Assembly (NCBI RefSeq): GCF_003325755.1
Contig: NZ_QORI02000018.1
Span: 22,889 to 86,888 of the forward strand
Origin: Pseudomonas sp. SST3
GTDB taxonomy: Bacteria; Pseudomonadota; Gammaproteobacteria; Pseudomonadales; Pseudomonadaceae
Reading direction: 5' to 3'
Length of the DNA stretch: 64,000 bases
Made by a program: the position numbers and the translations under genes. The notes beneath the pieces were generated by a model. That model was not told where the DNA came from. It searched no databases and saw only the letters and a program-made list of their open reading frames with translations. Shown in pieces: positions 1 to 8,234 of this stretch (position 1 is its first letter; each line of letters starts with the position of its first letter).

Positions 1-1
1 T

Positions 2-223
2 GACGTTCGATATGTAGCTCGCAGCAAGGAGGGCGGCGAATCTATCGTGCTCACAGGCGGGACCTGGCATACGGCCTGTGCCGATGGCTCCCCCTGTCGC
101 TTTCTGGGCTACAGATTCCAAGACGGCAATGTCAGCTATCGTGTTCATCAAAGCGGATTGCTGGAGGTAGTGCGCGGACGCGACGAGGTTCTGCTGAGCG
201 AGCAGGGCGAGTGGCAGGAGTAG
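2..223 (+). CDS. C-terminal end of an unrecognised protein (partial)
   Basis: An open frame enters from the left edge and ends at TAG 221-223, giving about 73 residues. The visible end contains GTWHTACADGSPCRF and closes with LLSEQGEWQE. It is mixed polar and aromatic with two nearby cysteines and no membrane segment. I do not recognise the family. It lies 89 bp before the HIT protein on the same strand. The missing N-terminus prevents any functional call, and the frame could be fortuitous, though its composition looks protein-like. Confidence 0.5.
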   Translation, partial: DVRYVARSKEGGESIVLTGGTWHTACADGSPCRFLGYRFQDGNVSYRVHQSGLLEVVRGRDEVLLSEQGEWQE

Positions 224-312
224 TGCGAAAGGGTGAGCCGCCGTTGCGCTGTTCAGCACCTCCCGCTCCCGCTATGGTCTGTGCAACAAACCTTCGCCAA
301 GGAGCGTTGCAC

Positions 313-759
313 GTGTCTCTCACCACACCCTACGACCCGCAAAACATCTTCGCCCAGATCATCCGAGGCGATGCGCCTTGCTACAAGCTCTACGAGGATG
401 ACGATGTGCTCGCCTTTCTCGACCTGTTCCCACAGTCCTACGGACACGCGCTGGTGATTCCCAAACGGTCCGCGGCGTGCAACATCCTGGACGTGGACAC
501 CGACGCGTTGTGCAAAATGATGGCTGTGGTGCAGAGGCTGACCCGGACAATCGTTGACGAACTGCAGCCCGACGGCGTGCAGGTCGCGCAGTTCAACGGC
601 GCGCCGGCGGGTCAGACGGTCTTTCACATCCACATGCATATCGTGCCGCGTTACGCCGGCGAAGGCCTGGGAATCCACGCAGCGGGAAAGGCCGAGCCGG
701 CGGAGCTGGAAAAGCTGCAGGCGCGACTGGTGCAGCGAATCACTCAAAAACCTATCTGA
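313..759 (+). CDS. HIT family protein
   Basis: A 148-residue histidine triad protein of the nucleotide hydrolase/transferase superfamily (Hint/HinT-like). The signature H-x-H-x-H is at residues 105-109 (HIHMHIVPR). The N-terminal half carries the family pattern NIFAQIIRGDAPCYKLYEDD followed by LAFLDLFPQSYGHALVIPK. The family hydrolyses purine nucleoside phosphoramidates or related nucleotides through a nucleotidylated histidine; the substrate here is not evident. I chose the GTG at 313 because AAGGAG at 299-304 sits 8 bp upstream. An upstream ATG at 211 would add 34 residues of low-complexity sequence and overlap the preceding gene. It converges on the DUF445 gene, with a hairpin between them. 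Confidence 0.9.
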   Translation: MSLTTPYDPQNIFAQIIRGDAPCYKLYEDDDVLAFLDLFPQSYGHALVIPKRSAACNILDVDTDALCKMMAVVQRLTRTIVDELQPDGVQVAQFNGAPAGQTVFHIHMHIVPRYAGEGLGIHAAGKAEPAELEKLQARLVQRITQKPI

Positions 760-787
760 ATAGGGTTCGATATCACGGCAACTCGCT

Positions 788-818
788 AGCTGGCGACGGG
801 GTCAGCCCGTCGCCAGCT
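788..818. repeat. Perfect inverted repeat at a convergent gene end
   Basis: The arms AGCTGGCGACGGG (788-800) and CCCGTCGCCAGCT (806-818) form a perfect 13-bp stem around a GTCAG loop. It lies between the convergent HIT and DUF445 genes and contains the DUF445 stop codon (802-804). There is no T-tract on either side, so it is not a standard intrinsic terminator. It may block 3' exonucleases or attenuate opposing transcription. Confidence 0.7.
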
Positions 819-2067
819 GGGTCAACGCATGTAGCACCAGCCCTACCAGACCTCCGACCAGGGTTCCGTTGATGCGGATGTATTGCAGGTCCTTGCCGAC
901 GCTCAGTTCCATCTGCTCGACCAGTTCGCGGCTCTCCCAGTTTTCCACCCGCTGCGCGATGTAGTGGCCGATTTTTCCGCGGTAACGCTCCAGCATCGCC
1001 GGTGCCGCAGTCATAAGCTGCTCATTGATCCAGCTGCGCATGGTGGCGTCCGCAGCCAGGGAGTCGCCGAGGCCCTGAGTCAGCTTGACGATGCGCTTGC
1101 CAATGCGCGAATCCGGGCTGTCCAGGTCGGCCTGCAGCCAGTCGGTCAGCTCGTGCCAGAGCGTCTGGATATATTCGGTGGTGGCGGGATGGTCCAGCAA
1201 CTGCGCAACGATGCGCTCGACCTCCAATCGATAGGTCGGGTCATGCTTGAGCCGGTCAATGTACTCGGCAACATGCTCATCGAAGCGCTCACGCAGCGGG
1301 TGCTCGGGGTCGCCCGCGATTTCGGTGATCACCGCCGAGACGCCGTCGACGAACTTGTTCGCTGACCAGCCACCTACGGCCTTTCCGAGGCCCAGATAGC
1401 GCAGGGTACGGACTTCGGCGGTAATCGCATCGGCGACCAGCGCCCGGGTATCGTCGTCCTGCAGGAGCGCATCGAGCTTGAGTAACGCCTCGTCGAGCAT
1501 CGCCTGGTGCTTGTTCTGGCGGGTGAGCATCTCCAATACCTGTCCGCACACCGGGGCCAGATCGACCTGACGCGCGCGCTTGATCAGTTTGGCCTGGACG
1601 AAGGCTTGCACGCGCTCGTCATGCAGCGAATCGACGCCGAACCGCGCCATACCGGTGAGCTGCTGACCCACCGCTTGGGCATTGTCTGGATGACGCAGCC
1701 AATTGGCCAGACGTCCGCCGAGATCCAAGGCTTCCAGTTTCGCCAGCACCAGCGGTGTGGACAGAAAATGCGTGGTGATGAAAGTCGACAGGTTCTGCCC
1801 GATGCGCGCCTTGCTGCGCGGGATGATCGCTGTGTGCGGAATCGGCAGGCCGAGCGGATGGCGGAACAGCGCGGTGACGGCGAACCAGTCGGCAATGGCG
1901 CCGACCATGGCCGCTTCGGCGAACGAGGCAAGGTAACCCCAGGCCGGGTGGCGCGGCTCCATGGCGGTCGCAATGACATAAAGCAGGGCGGCGAACAGCA
2001 GCAGAAGGCCGGCAACCAGCTTCATGCGCGAAACCGGGGATTGCCAATGGCGTTGCAGAGGGCTCAT
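802..2067 (-). CDS. DUF445 family membrane protein (YjiN-like)
   Basis: A 421-residue inner membrane protein of the DUF445/YjiN family, whose biochemical function is unknown. Two hydrophobic segments lie near residues 16-37 and 45-70. The second runs into the family motif GAIADWFAVTALFRHPLG, followed by IPHTAIIPRSK. A long charged, probably helical region fills the middle, and a third hydrophobic segment lies near 400-417. Length matches E. coli YjiN closely. The start at 2067 has AGAGGA 6 bp upstream. It is probably monocistronic: the next gene upstream on this strand starts at 2607, over 140 bp away. Confidence 0.85.
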   Translation of the reverse strand: MSPLQRHWQSPVSRMKLVAGLLLLFAALLYVIATAMEPRHPAWGYLASFAEAAMVGAIADWFAVTALFRHPLGLPIPHTAIIPRSKARIGQNLSTFITTHFLSTPLVLAKLEALDLGGRLANWLRHPDNAQAVGQQLTGMARFGVDSLHDERVQAFVQAKLIKRARQVDLAPVCGQVLEMLTRQNKHQAMLDEALLKLDALLQDDDTRALVADAITAEVRTLRYLGLGKAVGGWSANKFVDGVSAVITEIAGDPEHPLRERFDEHVAEYIDRLKHDPTYRLEVERIVAQLLDHPATTEYIQTLWHELTDWLQADLDSPDSRIGKRIVKLTQGLGDSLAADATMRSWINEQLMTAAPAMLERYRGKIGHYIAQRVENWESRELVEQMELSVGKDLQYIRINGTLVGGLVGLVLHALTQLATG

Positions 2068-2214
2068 GCGATTCCTCTTGGTGGCGGCGGAGGATGAAGC
2101 GAAGGCGGAATCGGCCGGATGACCGAGGGTCTGCCCATACAGAACAGACCCGGTTGAGCGGGAGTGGGTTCGAGTGGCCCCTTTGGTACGTTTATCCGGA
2201 GCGGTTTGCGCCGC

Positions 2215-2607
2215 TTATTCCTCGTCGTCTTCCTCTCGCAGCAGGACGTAGGTGCCGTCATCCAGGCGCTCGCAGACGTAAAACATCGAGATGGTGCCGT
2301 CCTGCTCGGTCACGGCCGCGTAATCATCTGCCTCGACGGTGAAGTAGCCTTTGGAGTCGGAGCCGGCTTCGCTGGCGAACACGGCGGTGAAGAAGGCATC
2401 TTCCGGCATGCCGTCGAAGTAGTCGGCACGGGCCTTGGCGTCCCAATCCGCCGGTGGTTCGAAGTTGCCTGTAATGATGACGCGGGCATCGCCCATGTCC
2501 CGCTCTTCGCCGTCCGGATCGGTTTCATGGGCGCGGTAGATCGTGCAGTTAAGCGCATTCGGATCCGCCAGGATGCTGTCGCGTGAGGGTTGGGTATTGG
2601 CAGGCAT
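2215..2607 (-). CDS. Acidic hypothetical protein
   Basis: A soluble, strongly acidic 130-residue protein of unrecognised family. It starts MPANTQPSRDSILADPNALN and ends in a cluster of acidic residues (LLREEDDEE). No signal peptide, membrane segment or catalytic motif is visible. A longer frame reaches 2793, but I prefer ATG 2607 because GGAG lies 8 bp upstream and the residues before it are low-complexity. The open frame shows normal protein composition and no competing gene. It is divergent from the small ORF at 2808. Function unknown. Confidence 0.7.
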   Translation of the reverse strand: MPANTQPSRDSILADPNALNCTIYRAHETDPDGEERDMGDARVIITGNFEPPADWDAKARADYFDGMPEDAFFTAVFASEAGSDSKGYFTVEADDYAAVTEQDGTISMFYVCERLDDGTYVLLREEDDEE

Positions 2608-2807
2608 GAGGGCAGCTCCGGTCACAGGTGGGATTGCCGGCAGTGTGGTGGAGTCCTGGTGCGGCTGCAATCGCAAGATGGAAGAGTGCAGCAGATTATC
2701 CTGGCCGACTGCGGCGTTCTGACGGCCGGCAAGAGGGGCAGCGAACGCCGTCAGGCTGGTGCAGCTCCAATCCGGTAGAGCCCATTGCGTCATACAGCGA
2801 GGTTGCC

Positions 2808-2960
2808 ATGAACGAAACCCATAAGAGTCGAACCGAGCACGACAAGCCCGCCGAGGAGTCGCCGGATATCACCATGACCGATAGCGGCGAAAAGGAGCCA
2901 GGCGAGGACCCCGACTTCGATGACAGCGAGATAGAAAGCGACAGCGACAATCGGGGCTAG
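2808..2960 (+). CDS. Small acidic hydrophilic protein
   Basis: A 50-residue frame starting MNETHKSRTEHDKPAEESPD and ending DSEIESDSDNRG. GAGG lies about 7 bp before the ATG. It is almost entirely Asp, Glu, Ser, Lys and Pro with no hydrophobic core, so it is probably disordered. It precedes the small DUF2188-like gene by 73 bp on the same strand. I do not recognise a family. The strong composition bias resembles small disordered proteins of Pseudomonas, but a chance frame cannot be excluded. Confidence 0.45.
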   Translation: MNETHKSRTEHDKPAEESPDITMTDSGEKEPGEDPDFDDSEIESDSDNRG

Positions 2961-3033
2961 ACGACCGATCCGCCGCATCAACCCGCTCATTCCCGGTGCG
3001 CCTGACGGTGTGCCCGTTACTCCGGAGCAAGCT

Positions 3034-3255
3034 ATGGACACGTTTCACGTCAACCCGACCCCAATGGGCTGGGAGCTGACCGACCAGCAATCGCAAGAAA
3101 CGGTGTTGCGAACCCTTACCAAGGACGAGATGTTCACCGAGCTCGACGCGTTCATGGAGGGCAAGACGGCTTCTGTCCAGGTTTATGACCGCCATGGTGG
3201 CCTGGAAGAAGAAAGACCTTATCCGGGCAGCAGCCATCCGATATCGACCCGCTAG
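3034..3255 (+). CDS. Small DUF2188-like protein
   Basis: A 73-residue protein beginning MDTFHVNPTPMGWELTDQQS. The pattern of a short strand (FHVNPTPMGWEL), a helix (TKDEMFTELDAFMEG) and a second strand with a basic turn (SVQVYDRHGGLEEERPYP) resembles DUF2188, a family of small alpha/beta proteins of unknown role. The ATG at 3034 is preceded by CGGAG about 8 bp upstream; the ATG at 3010 lacks a comparable site. It lies between the acidic ORF at 2808 and the lipoprotein at 3338 on the same strand. Confidence 0.65.
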   Translation: MDTFHVNPTPMGWELTDQQSQETVLRTLTKDEMFTELDAFMEGKTASVQVYDRHGGLEEERPYPGSSHPISTR

Positions 3256-3337
3256 AAACCGGTCGCTGCATCATTTCGCACGCAAAGCGACAAGCTGTTC
3301 TACCATCATCGTTTCGCTTATCGGAGAACACCCCCGC

Positions 3338-3766
3338 ATGCGCTTGCTACTCGCACTCGTTCCTCTGCTGGCGCTGGCCGGTTGTTCGTCCTGGCAGGCC
3401 GATCCGGCGGACATCAAACCGGTGCCAGAAGAGCGTTTGCGCGGCTACCAGACGCCCGTAACCAACGGCGGGGAGCTGGTGGTGACGCGTGACTTCGGGC
3501 TTCGTGGAGGCGGGTGCTACGTGGCTGTGCTGGTCGATCGCAAGATCGCCGCGCGCATTCACGTGGGTGAGCAGGTGCGCTTGCACGTGCCGGCAGGGAT
3601 GCGCATCGTCAGCATCGAATCCGATCCCGAAGACGACACGCTGTGCGGCAAGGGCAACCTTCTGCGCGAAAAGGCCGCACGGGTAGAAGTCGGCGAGGCG
3701 CTGCACTTTCGTATCAGCGCCGACAACCGCATCGGGTTCGACATCCAGCAGGTAGAAGCCAAGTAA
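3338..3766 (+). CDS. Putative lipoprotein
   Basis: A 142-residue protein with a short lipoprotein signal: MRLLLALVPLLALAGCSS gives a lipobox LAGC with Cys16 as the lipidation site. The mature part is beta-rich, with two further cysteines (GGGCYVAVL and DDTLCGKGN) that could form a disulfide in the periplasm. I cannot name the family. CGGAG lies 11 bp before ATG 3338; a longer frame from 3185 would bury the signal peptide, so the short start is preferred. Residue +2 is Ser, which would favour outer membrane sorting. Confidence 0.8.
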   Translation: MRLLLALVPLLALAGCSSWQADPADIKPVPEERLRGYQTPVTNGGELVVTRDFGLRGGGCYVAVLVDRKIAARIHVGEQVRLHVPAGMRIVSIESDPEDDTLCGKGNLLREKAARVEVGEALHFRISADNRIGFDIQQVEAK

Positions 3767-3974
3767 GCCACTCCTCGATCAGGTGACAGGCGTGCCTTCG
3801 TCGAATGCCTGCACGATGGAATAACGGCGAAACATTCTCGTTCCGGCACCACAGAACCTCGCGCATGTTTCTTGCTCCGATTTAGGCATGCCGTTGTTAC
3901 GTGGCCTTCAGCGTCCGTGATACACAACGGCCTACGCCAATGCGGCCCAGCGGCCGCCTGCAAGGAGTCGATGC

Positions 3975-4985
3975 GTGAACAAAGCCATGTCTTCCCTGAT
4001 GCTTGTCGCCGGGCTTGCCCTAATCCCATCACTGCATGCCGAGCAACGGCCGGTATATGGTCCGCACCTCGAAGGCTTCAGTTATCCCCATCCGATCAAG
4101 CGCTTCGGGTTTTCATCCCAGCGGCAACCGCTATCGATGGCTTATATGGATGTGCAGCCAACGGGCAGGGCCAACGGGCGCACGATTGTGCTCATGCATG
4201 GCAAGAATTTTTGCGCGGCGACCTGGCAGGAGAGCATCGCCGTACTTTCGCAAAATGGCTATCGGGTGATCGCTCCGGACCAGATCGGCTTCTGCAGCTC
4301 CAGCAAGCCTAAGGGCTACCAGTTCAGTTTCGCGCAGCTGGCGCACAACACCCAGGCCCTGCTGCGGTCGCTGGATCTCGATCAGGTCACCGTGGTCGGC
4401 CACTCCATGGGCGGCATGCTGGCCTCGCGGTTCGCCCTAAACTACCCGCAGATGGTCGAACAACTGGTGCTGGTCAACCCAATCGGCCTGGAGGACTGGC
4501 AGGCCGAAGGCGTGCCTTATGCGTCGATCGACCAGTTGTACCAGAGCGAGTTGAAAACCGACTTCGAGAAGATCAAGGCCTATCAGAAAAAGTTCTACTA
4601 CAACGGCGAATGGAAGCCCGAATATGACCGTTGGGTAGCCATGCTGGCTGGGATGTACGCCGGAGAAGGCAAGGAAATCGTTGCCTGGAATCAGGCGCAG
4701 ACATCGGAGATGCTTTTTACCCAACCGGTGATCCACGAGTTCGGAAAAATCAGCATGCCCGCCTTGTTGCTGATCGGTGGGAAGGACCGCACTGCGCCGG
4801 GTGCCAATCGTGCGCCGGATGACGTCGCACAGCGTCTGGGTAATTACCCTGAACTCGGTCGGCAGGCCGCGGCGATGATTCCCAATGCGACGCTCGTGCC
4901 GTTCCCTGAGCTGGGGCATTCACCGCAGGTCGAGGCGCCAGATGTGTTCCATAAGGCGTTGCTGAAAGGGCTCAGGGGGCGCTGA
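3975..4985 (+). CDS. Exported alpha/beta hydrolase
   Basis: A 336-residue alpha/beta-fold hydrolase with an N-terminal signal peptide (MNKAMSSLMLVAGLALIPSL, cleavage probably after HA near residue 22). The oxyanion HGK lies at 75-77, the nucleophile elbow VGHSMGG places Ser144, and the catalytic His is likely His315 (ELGHSPQVEAP). An acid is probably in LLIGGKDRTAPG. The GTG start at 3975 follows AAGGAG (3962-3967) at 7 bp. Substrate is unknown; related periplasmic members are annotated only as hydrolases or esterases. Monocistronic, convergent with the SLC13-type permease gene. Confidence 0.85.
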   Translation: MNKAMSSLMLVAGLALIPSLHAEQRPVYGPHLEGFSYPHPIKRFGFSSQRQPLSMAYMDVQPTGRANGRTIVLMHGKNFCAATWQESIAVLSQNGYRVIAPDQIGFCSSSKPKGYQFSFAQLAHNTQALLRSLDLDQVTVVGHSMGGMLASRFALNYPQMVEQLVLVNPIGLEDWQAEGVPYASIDQLYQSELKTDFEKIKAYQKKFYYNGEWKPEYDRWVAMLAGMYAGEGKEIVAWNQAQTSEMLFTQPVIHEFGKISMPALLLIGGKDRTAPGANRAPDDVAQRLGNYPELGRQAAAMIPNATLVPFPELGHSPQVEAPDVFHKALLKGLRGR

Positions 4986-5042
4986 CTGGCACCGCGGGTA
5001 GCGCACCGACTCATGCTGTTGCACGGCCGCTCGACGATACCC

Positions 5043-6899
5043 CTAGAGCGGCCAGACCCAGAGAATGACCGGCACGGCCACCAGCACGACCAGAACCGAC
5101 AGCGGCAACCCCAGGCGCCAGTAATCACCGAAGCGGTAGCCGCCCGGCGCCATCACCAGCGTGTTCGATTGATGGCCAATGGGCGTGAGAAAGGCGCAGG
5201 AAGCGCCGATGGCCACCGCCATCAGCAGCGGATCGGCAGAGGCCTCCATGCCGCGTGACAGGCTGATTGCCACCGGTGCGGCGAGTACCGCAGCGGCGGC
5301 ATTGTTGACCACGTTCGATAGCAGCATCACGCCGGCCATCAGTATCGCCACGGTCGCCGCGGGCGGTGCCGCCTGACCGATCTCCAGCAGGGCATGGGCG
5401 ATCAGCCGCGAGCCGCCAGTGGTCTCCAGTGCTTCACCGATGGGCAGCATGGCGGCGATCAGAACGATGATCGACATGTCGATGCTCTTGTAAATATCGC
5501 CGCTGGGCACCAGCCCGACGAGAATCATGGCCAGCGCAGCGCCTACCAGCGAAATGACGGGCGGAACCACGCCCAGCGCGATGAGCACCAGCGCTGCGGC
5601 GAAGATGCTGCTTGCCAACATCACCTGGCGAGGGGCGGTGATGCGCAAGCCGCGTGATGCCAGCGGCAAGCAGCCGAGATTATTCAGCGTCGATTGCAGC
5701 TGATCTTCGCGTGCCTGCAACAACAGAATATCGCCAGCGGCAAAACGGATCTTTCCCAGGCGTTCGCGCAAGCGCTGACCTTGACGCGCCACGGCTAGCA
5801 CATTCACCCCGTGGCGCTCGCGTAGCGACAGGCCGGTCGCCGTCGTGCCGATCAATGACGATCCCGGCGTGACGATCGCCTCGGCTAGTGCTCGATCGCG
5901 GTGGCGATCGCTGCCGGATTCGCTGTCGTCTGTCTCGTTCTGGCCCCCGTTCTTTGCCGCCTGTTTGTCCTGTTCGGCTTTCTCGCGTGCTTCCGCTTTG
6001 CTGTCGGCCTCGGCGGCGAGCTGCAGGTGTGTGACATCGAGAAATTTCTTGAGGCTGTCCGAGTCGGCTTCTACCAGCAGCACGTCCCTGTCGTGCAGCA
6101 CTTCGTAGGTCGACGGCATGGCCTGATAACGACCGGCCCGCACCAGGGCGATGACCATCACGTCCGCCTCGTCACTGCCCGCGACGATCAGGTCACGCAG
6201 CGTGCGGCCGGCATATTTGCTGCCGTCGGGGATTGTCAGCTCGGTCATGTAGGCGCTGATCTCGAACAGCTCCTGATCGCCGCCCCGGTCTTCACGACGT
6301 GGTATCAGGCGCCAGAGCAAGACGATGAGCAGCAAGCCCGCGGCAGTGATTGCGAGGCCGACGGGGAGGAAATCGAACATGCGAAATGGCGCGTCGCCGA
6401 CTTCGCGTCGATAGCCTGCAATGATGATGTTGGGCGGCGTACCGATCAGCGTTAGCGTGCCGCCGAGCAGCGAGCCGAACGCCAGCGGCATTAACAGGTA
6501 CGAGGGTGATCGGCCGCTCTGGCGCGACATCCACACGGCAACTGGCATGAACAGCGCTAGCGCGCCGACGTTATTCATGAAACCCGAGCACAGCGCGACG
6601 ATACCGGTGAGCGTCAGCACCTGGACCCAAGGTCGATCGCCGACTTTGGTGAGATGGCGCGCCAGTGAATCCACCACGCCGCTGTTGAGCAGGCCGCGGC
6701 TGAGCACCAGCACCGCCGCGACGGTGATCACCGCTGGATGACCCAGGCCCATGAACGCCTTCTCGGCTGGCACGATGCCGGCCAGGGTGACGACTAGCAA
6801 TGCACCGAGCGCGACAATGTCGTAGCGCCAGCGATTCCACACGAACAGGCCCAGCGTCGCAGCCAGAACGGCGAATACGATCAGCTGATCGCTTTGCAT
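5043..6899 (-). CDS. SLC13/ArsB-type permease with RCK_C domains
   Basis: A 618-residue inner membrane transporter. The N-terminal half has about six hydrophobic segments, with the SLC13-like signatures GFMNNVGALALFMPVA and GTPPNIIIAGY. A cytoplasmic centre (about 215-430) carries two RCK_C (TrkA_C)-like domains separated by a highly charged stretch rich in Lys, Glu, Asp and Gln. The C-terminal half repeats the transporter motif (SNVVNNAAAAVLAAPVA, TPIGHQSNTLVMAPGGY). Such proteins move sulfate, dicarboxylates or other anions; the substrate here is not clear. The frame continues upstream to 7658, but ATG 6899 has GGAG 7 bp upstream and starts the first helix. Confidence 0.85.
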   Translation of the reverse strand: MQSDQLIVFAVLAATLGLFVWNRWRYDIVALGALLVVTLAGIVPAEKAFMGLGHPAVITVAAVLVLSRGLLNSGVVDSLARHLTKVGDRPWVQVLTLTGIVALCSGFMNNVGALALFMPVAVWMSRQSGRSPSYLLMPLAFGSLLGGTLTLIGTPPNIIIAGYRREVGDAPFRMFDFLPVGLAITAAGLLLIVLLWRLIPRREDRGGDQELFEISAYMTELTIPDGSKYAGRTLRDLIVAGSDEADVMVIALVRAGRYQAMPSTYEVLHDRDVLLVEADSDSLKKFLDVTHLQLAAEADSKAEAREKAEQDKQAAKNGGQNETDDSESGSDRHRDRALAEAIVTPGSSLIGTTATGLSLRERHGVNVLAVARQGQRLRERLGKIRFAAGDILLLQAREDQLQSTLNNLGCLPLASRGLRITAPRQVMLASSIFAAALVLIALGVVPPVISLVGAALAMILVGLVPSGDIYKSIDMSIIVLIAAMLPIGEALETTGGSRLIAHALLEIGQAAPPAATVAILMAGVMLLSNVVNNAAAAVLAAPVAISLSRGMEASADPLLMAVAIGASCAFLTPIGHQSNTLVMAPGGYRFGDYWRLGLPLSVLVVLVAVPVILWVWPL

Positions 6900-7196
6900 G
6901 GATAACTCCGGAAGGCAGCGGCCGCGATCGGAGAGAAGCGGCGGGCAGGGCGGTTGGATGGACGCGGTCGTTCGTGTGAAACGGGCGTCGCAGCGAGACC
7001 ACATTATCCCGAGGACCGGCCGCTGTGCCAGCTTCCTGTTCGCGGCTGTCGTTTCGCCGAGAAGTGTCCAGAACGCTCCAGCCCGGCCGTTCGGCGGTGT
7101 GCCGGGCAAGGCGTGGCTCTCAGCTCCGTCATCAAACTGGCCAAAATCGATGCAAGCGGGCAAGGTTGTACGGGACCTCACGGACCGGCGACCTTT
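6900..7196. other. Divergent intergenic region
   Basis: About 297 bp separate the divergent permease and hydrolase genes. Long frames run through it on both strands, but they are extensions of the two flanking genes with low-quality composition. I see no RNA gene, repeat or clear promoter. It presumably holds both promoters. Confidence 0.5.
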
Positions 7197-8102
7197 ATGC
7201 CCAAGCATATCCTTCTGCAATGCCGCGATGGCTATCCGCTCGCCGCGCAACTCTGGTTGCCCGCTGGCGAGGCGCGCGGCTCGGTGATCGTCAGCAGTGC
7301 GACCGGCGTGCTGGCCCGCTACTACGCGCGTTACGCCGTTTTTTTGCGCGAGCAGGGCTATGCGGTGCTGACCTACGACTACCGTGGTATCGGCGGGTCG
7401 CGACCGGCGAGCCTGCGTGGCTTCAGCATGCGTTGGCGCGACTGGGGCGACTATGACTTCGATGCGGCAGTGCGCTGGATGCGTGCTCGCGATCCAGAGG
7501 GGCTGCTGGTGGCGGTCGGGCACAGCATCGGCGGCTTCCTGCCTGGCTTCGCGACGGCGGCAACGGAAGTGGATCGCTTTCTCAGTGTCGGTGCGCAATA
7601 CGCCTATTGGCCGGATTACGCCGCGGCGCAGCGCTGGCAGATGTTCGCCAAGTGGCACCTGTTCATGCCGGCCGTGACGGCGCTATGCGGTTATTTCCCC
7701 GGGCGGCGCCTGGGCTGGCTGGAAGACCTGCCGGCCGGTGTCGCGCTGGAATGGGCGTTTCGCCGCGCTCGGTTGGAAAGCAGCTATCCGGCCCACGAAC
7801 GTGACGAAGTGGTACAACGCTTTGCCGCAGTGCGTGCGCCGATTCTCGCGGTAAGCGTCACGGATGATGAATACGGCACGTTGCCGGCTATCGAGCGAGG
7901 GTTGAGTTATTACCGAAACAGCGTCTGCGAACACGTGAGGCTCAGCCCCGCCGAGCTGGGGCTGGCGCGGGTCGGGCATTTCGATCTGTTCCACGAGCGC
8001 CACCGGCACGGCTTCTGGCAGGCGACCCTGGCCTGGATAGACGAGGGCCGCAATCCATGGACAACGGCCCCCGTTGAGTCGACCGAATGCCGGGCATGCT
8101 GA
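7197..8102 (+). CDS. Alpha/beta hydrolase (COG4757-like)
   Basis: A 301-residue cytoplasmic alpha/beta hydrolase. It begins MPKHILLQCRDGYPLAAQLW and shows YDYRGIGGSRP (60-70), nucleophile elbow GHSIGG with Ser110, and a probable catalytic His in RVGHFDLFHE. The arrangement resembles the uncharacterised COG4757 hydrolases. No signal peptide is present, unlike the hydrolase at 3975. I chose ATG 7197 because the family-like sequence begins there; the ribosome site is weak (GGACCGG) and an upstream ATG at 6954 adds only unlikely sequence. Substrate unknown. Confidence 0.8.
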   Translation: MPKHILLQCRDGYPLAAQLWLPAGEARGSVIVSSATGVLARYYARYAVFLREQGYAVLTYDYRGIGGSRPASLRGFSMRWRDWGDYDFDAAVRWMRARDPEGLLVAVGHSIGGFLPGFATAATEVDRFLSVGAQYAYWPDYAAAQRWQMFAKWHLFMPAVTALCGYFPGRRLGWLEDLPAGVALEWAFRRARLESSYPAHERDEVVQRFAAVRAPILAVSVTDDEYGTLPAIERGLSYYRNSVCEHVRLSPAELGLARVGHFDLFHERHRHGFWQATLAWIDEGRNPWTTAPVESTECRAC

Positions 8103-8234
8103 GTGCGGCATGGTCAGCAGATCGAGACCGGCACTGGCTGGCAGGCCGCCAGTCTTTCTGGCGACCTGCGATGACGGTTTCCCTGACTAGCTTGGTCCGA
8201 TCGCTGCACTGGCGCGAGGCGATTGGATTGCAGG

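Noticed and set aside
743..772. Terminator-like hairpin at the HIT gene stop
   Set aside because: AACCTAT and ATAGGGTT pair weakly with a bulge and there is no T-tract.
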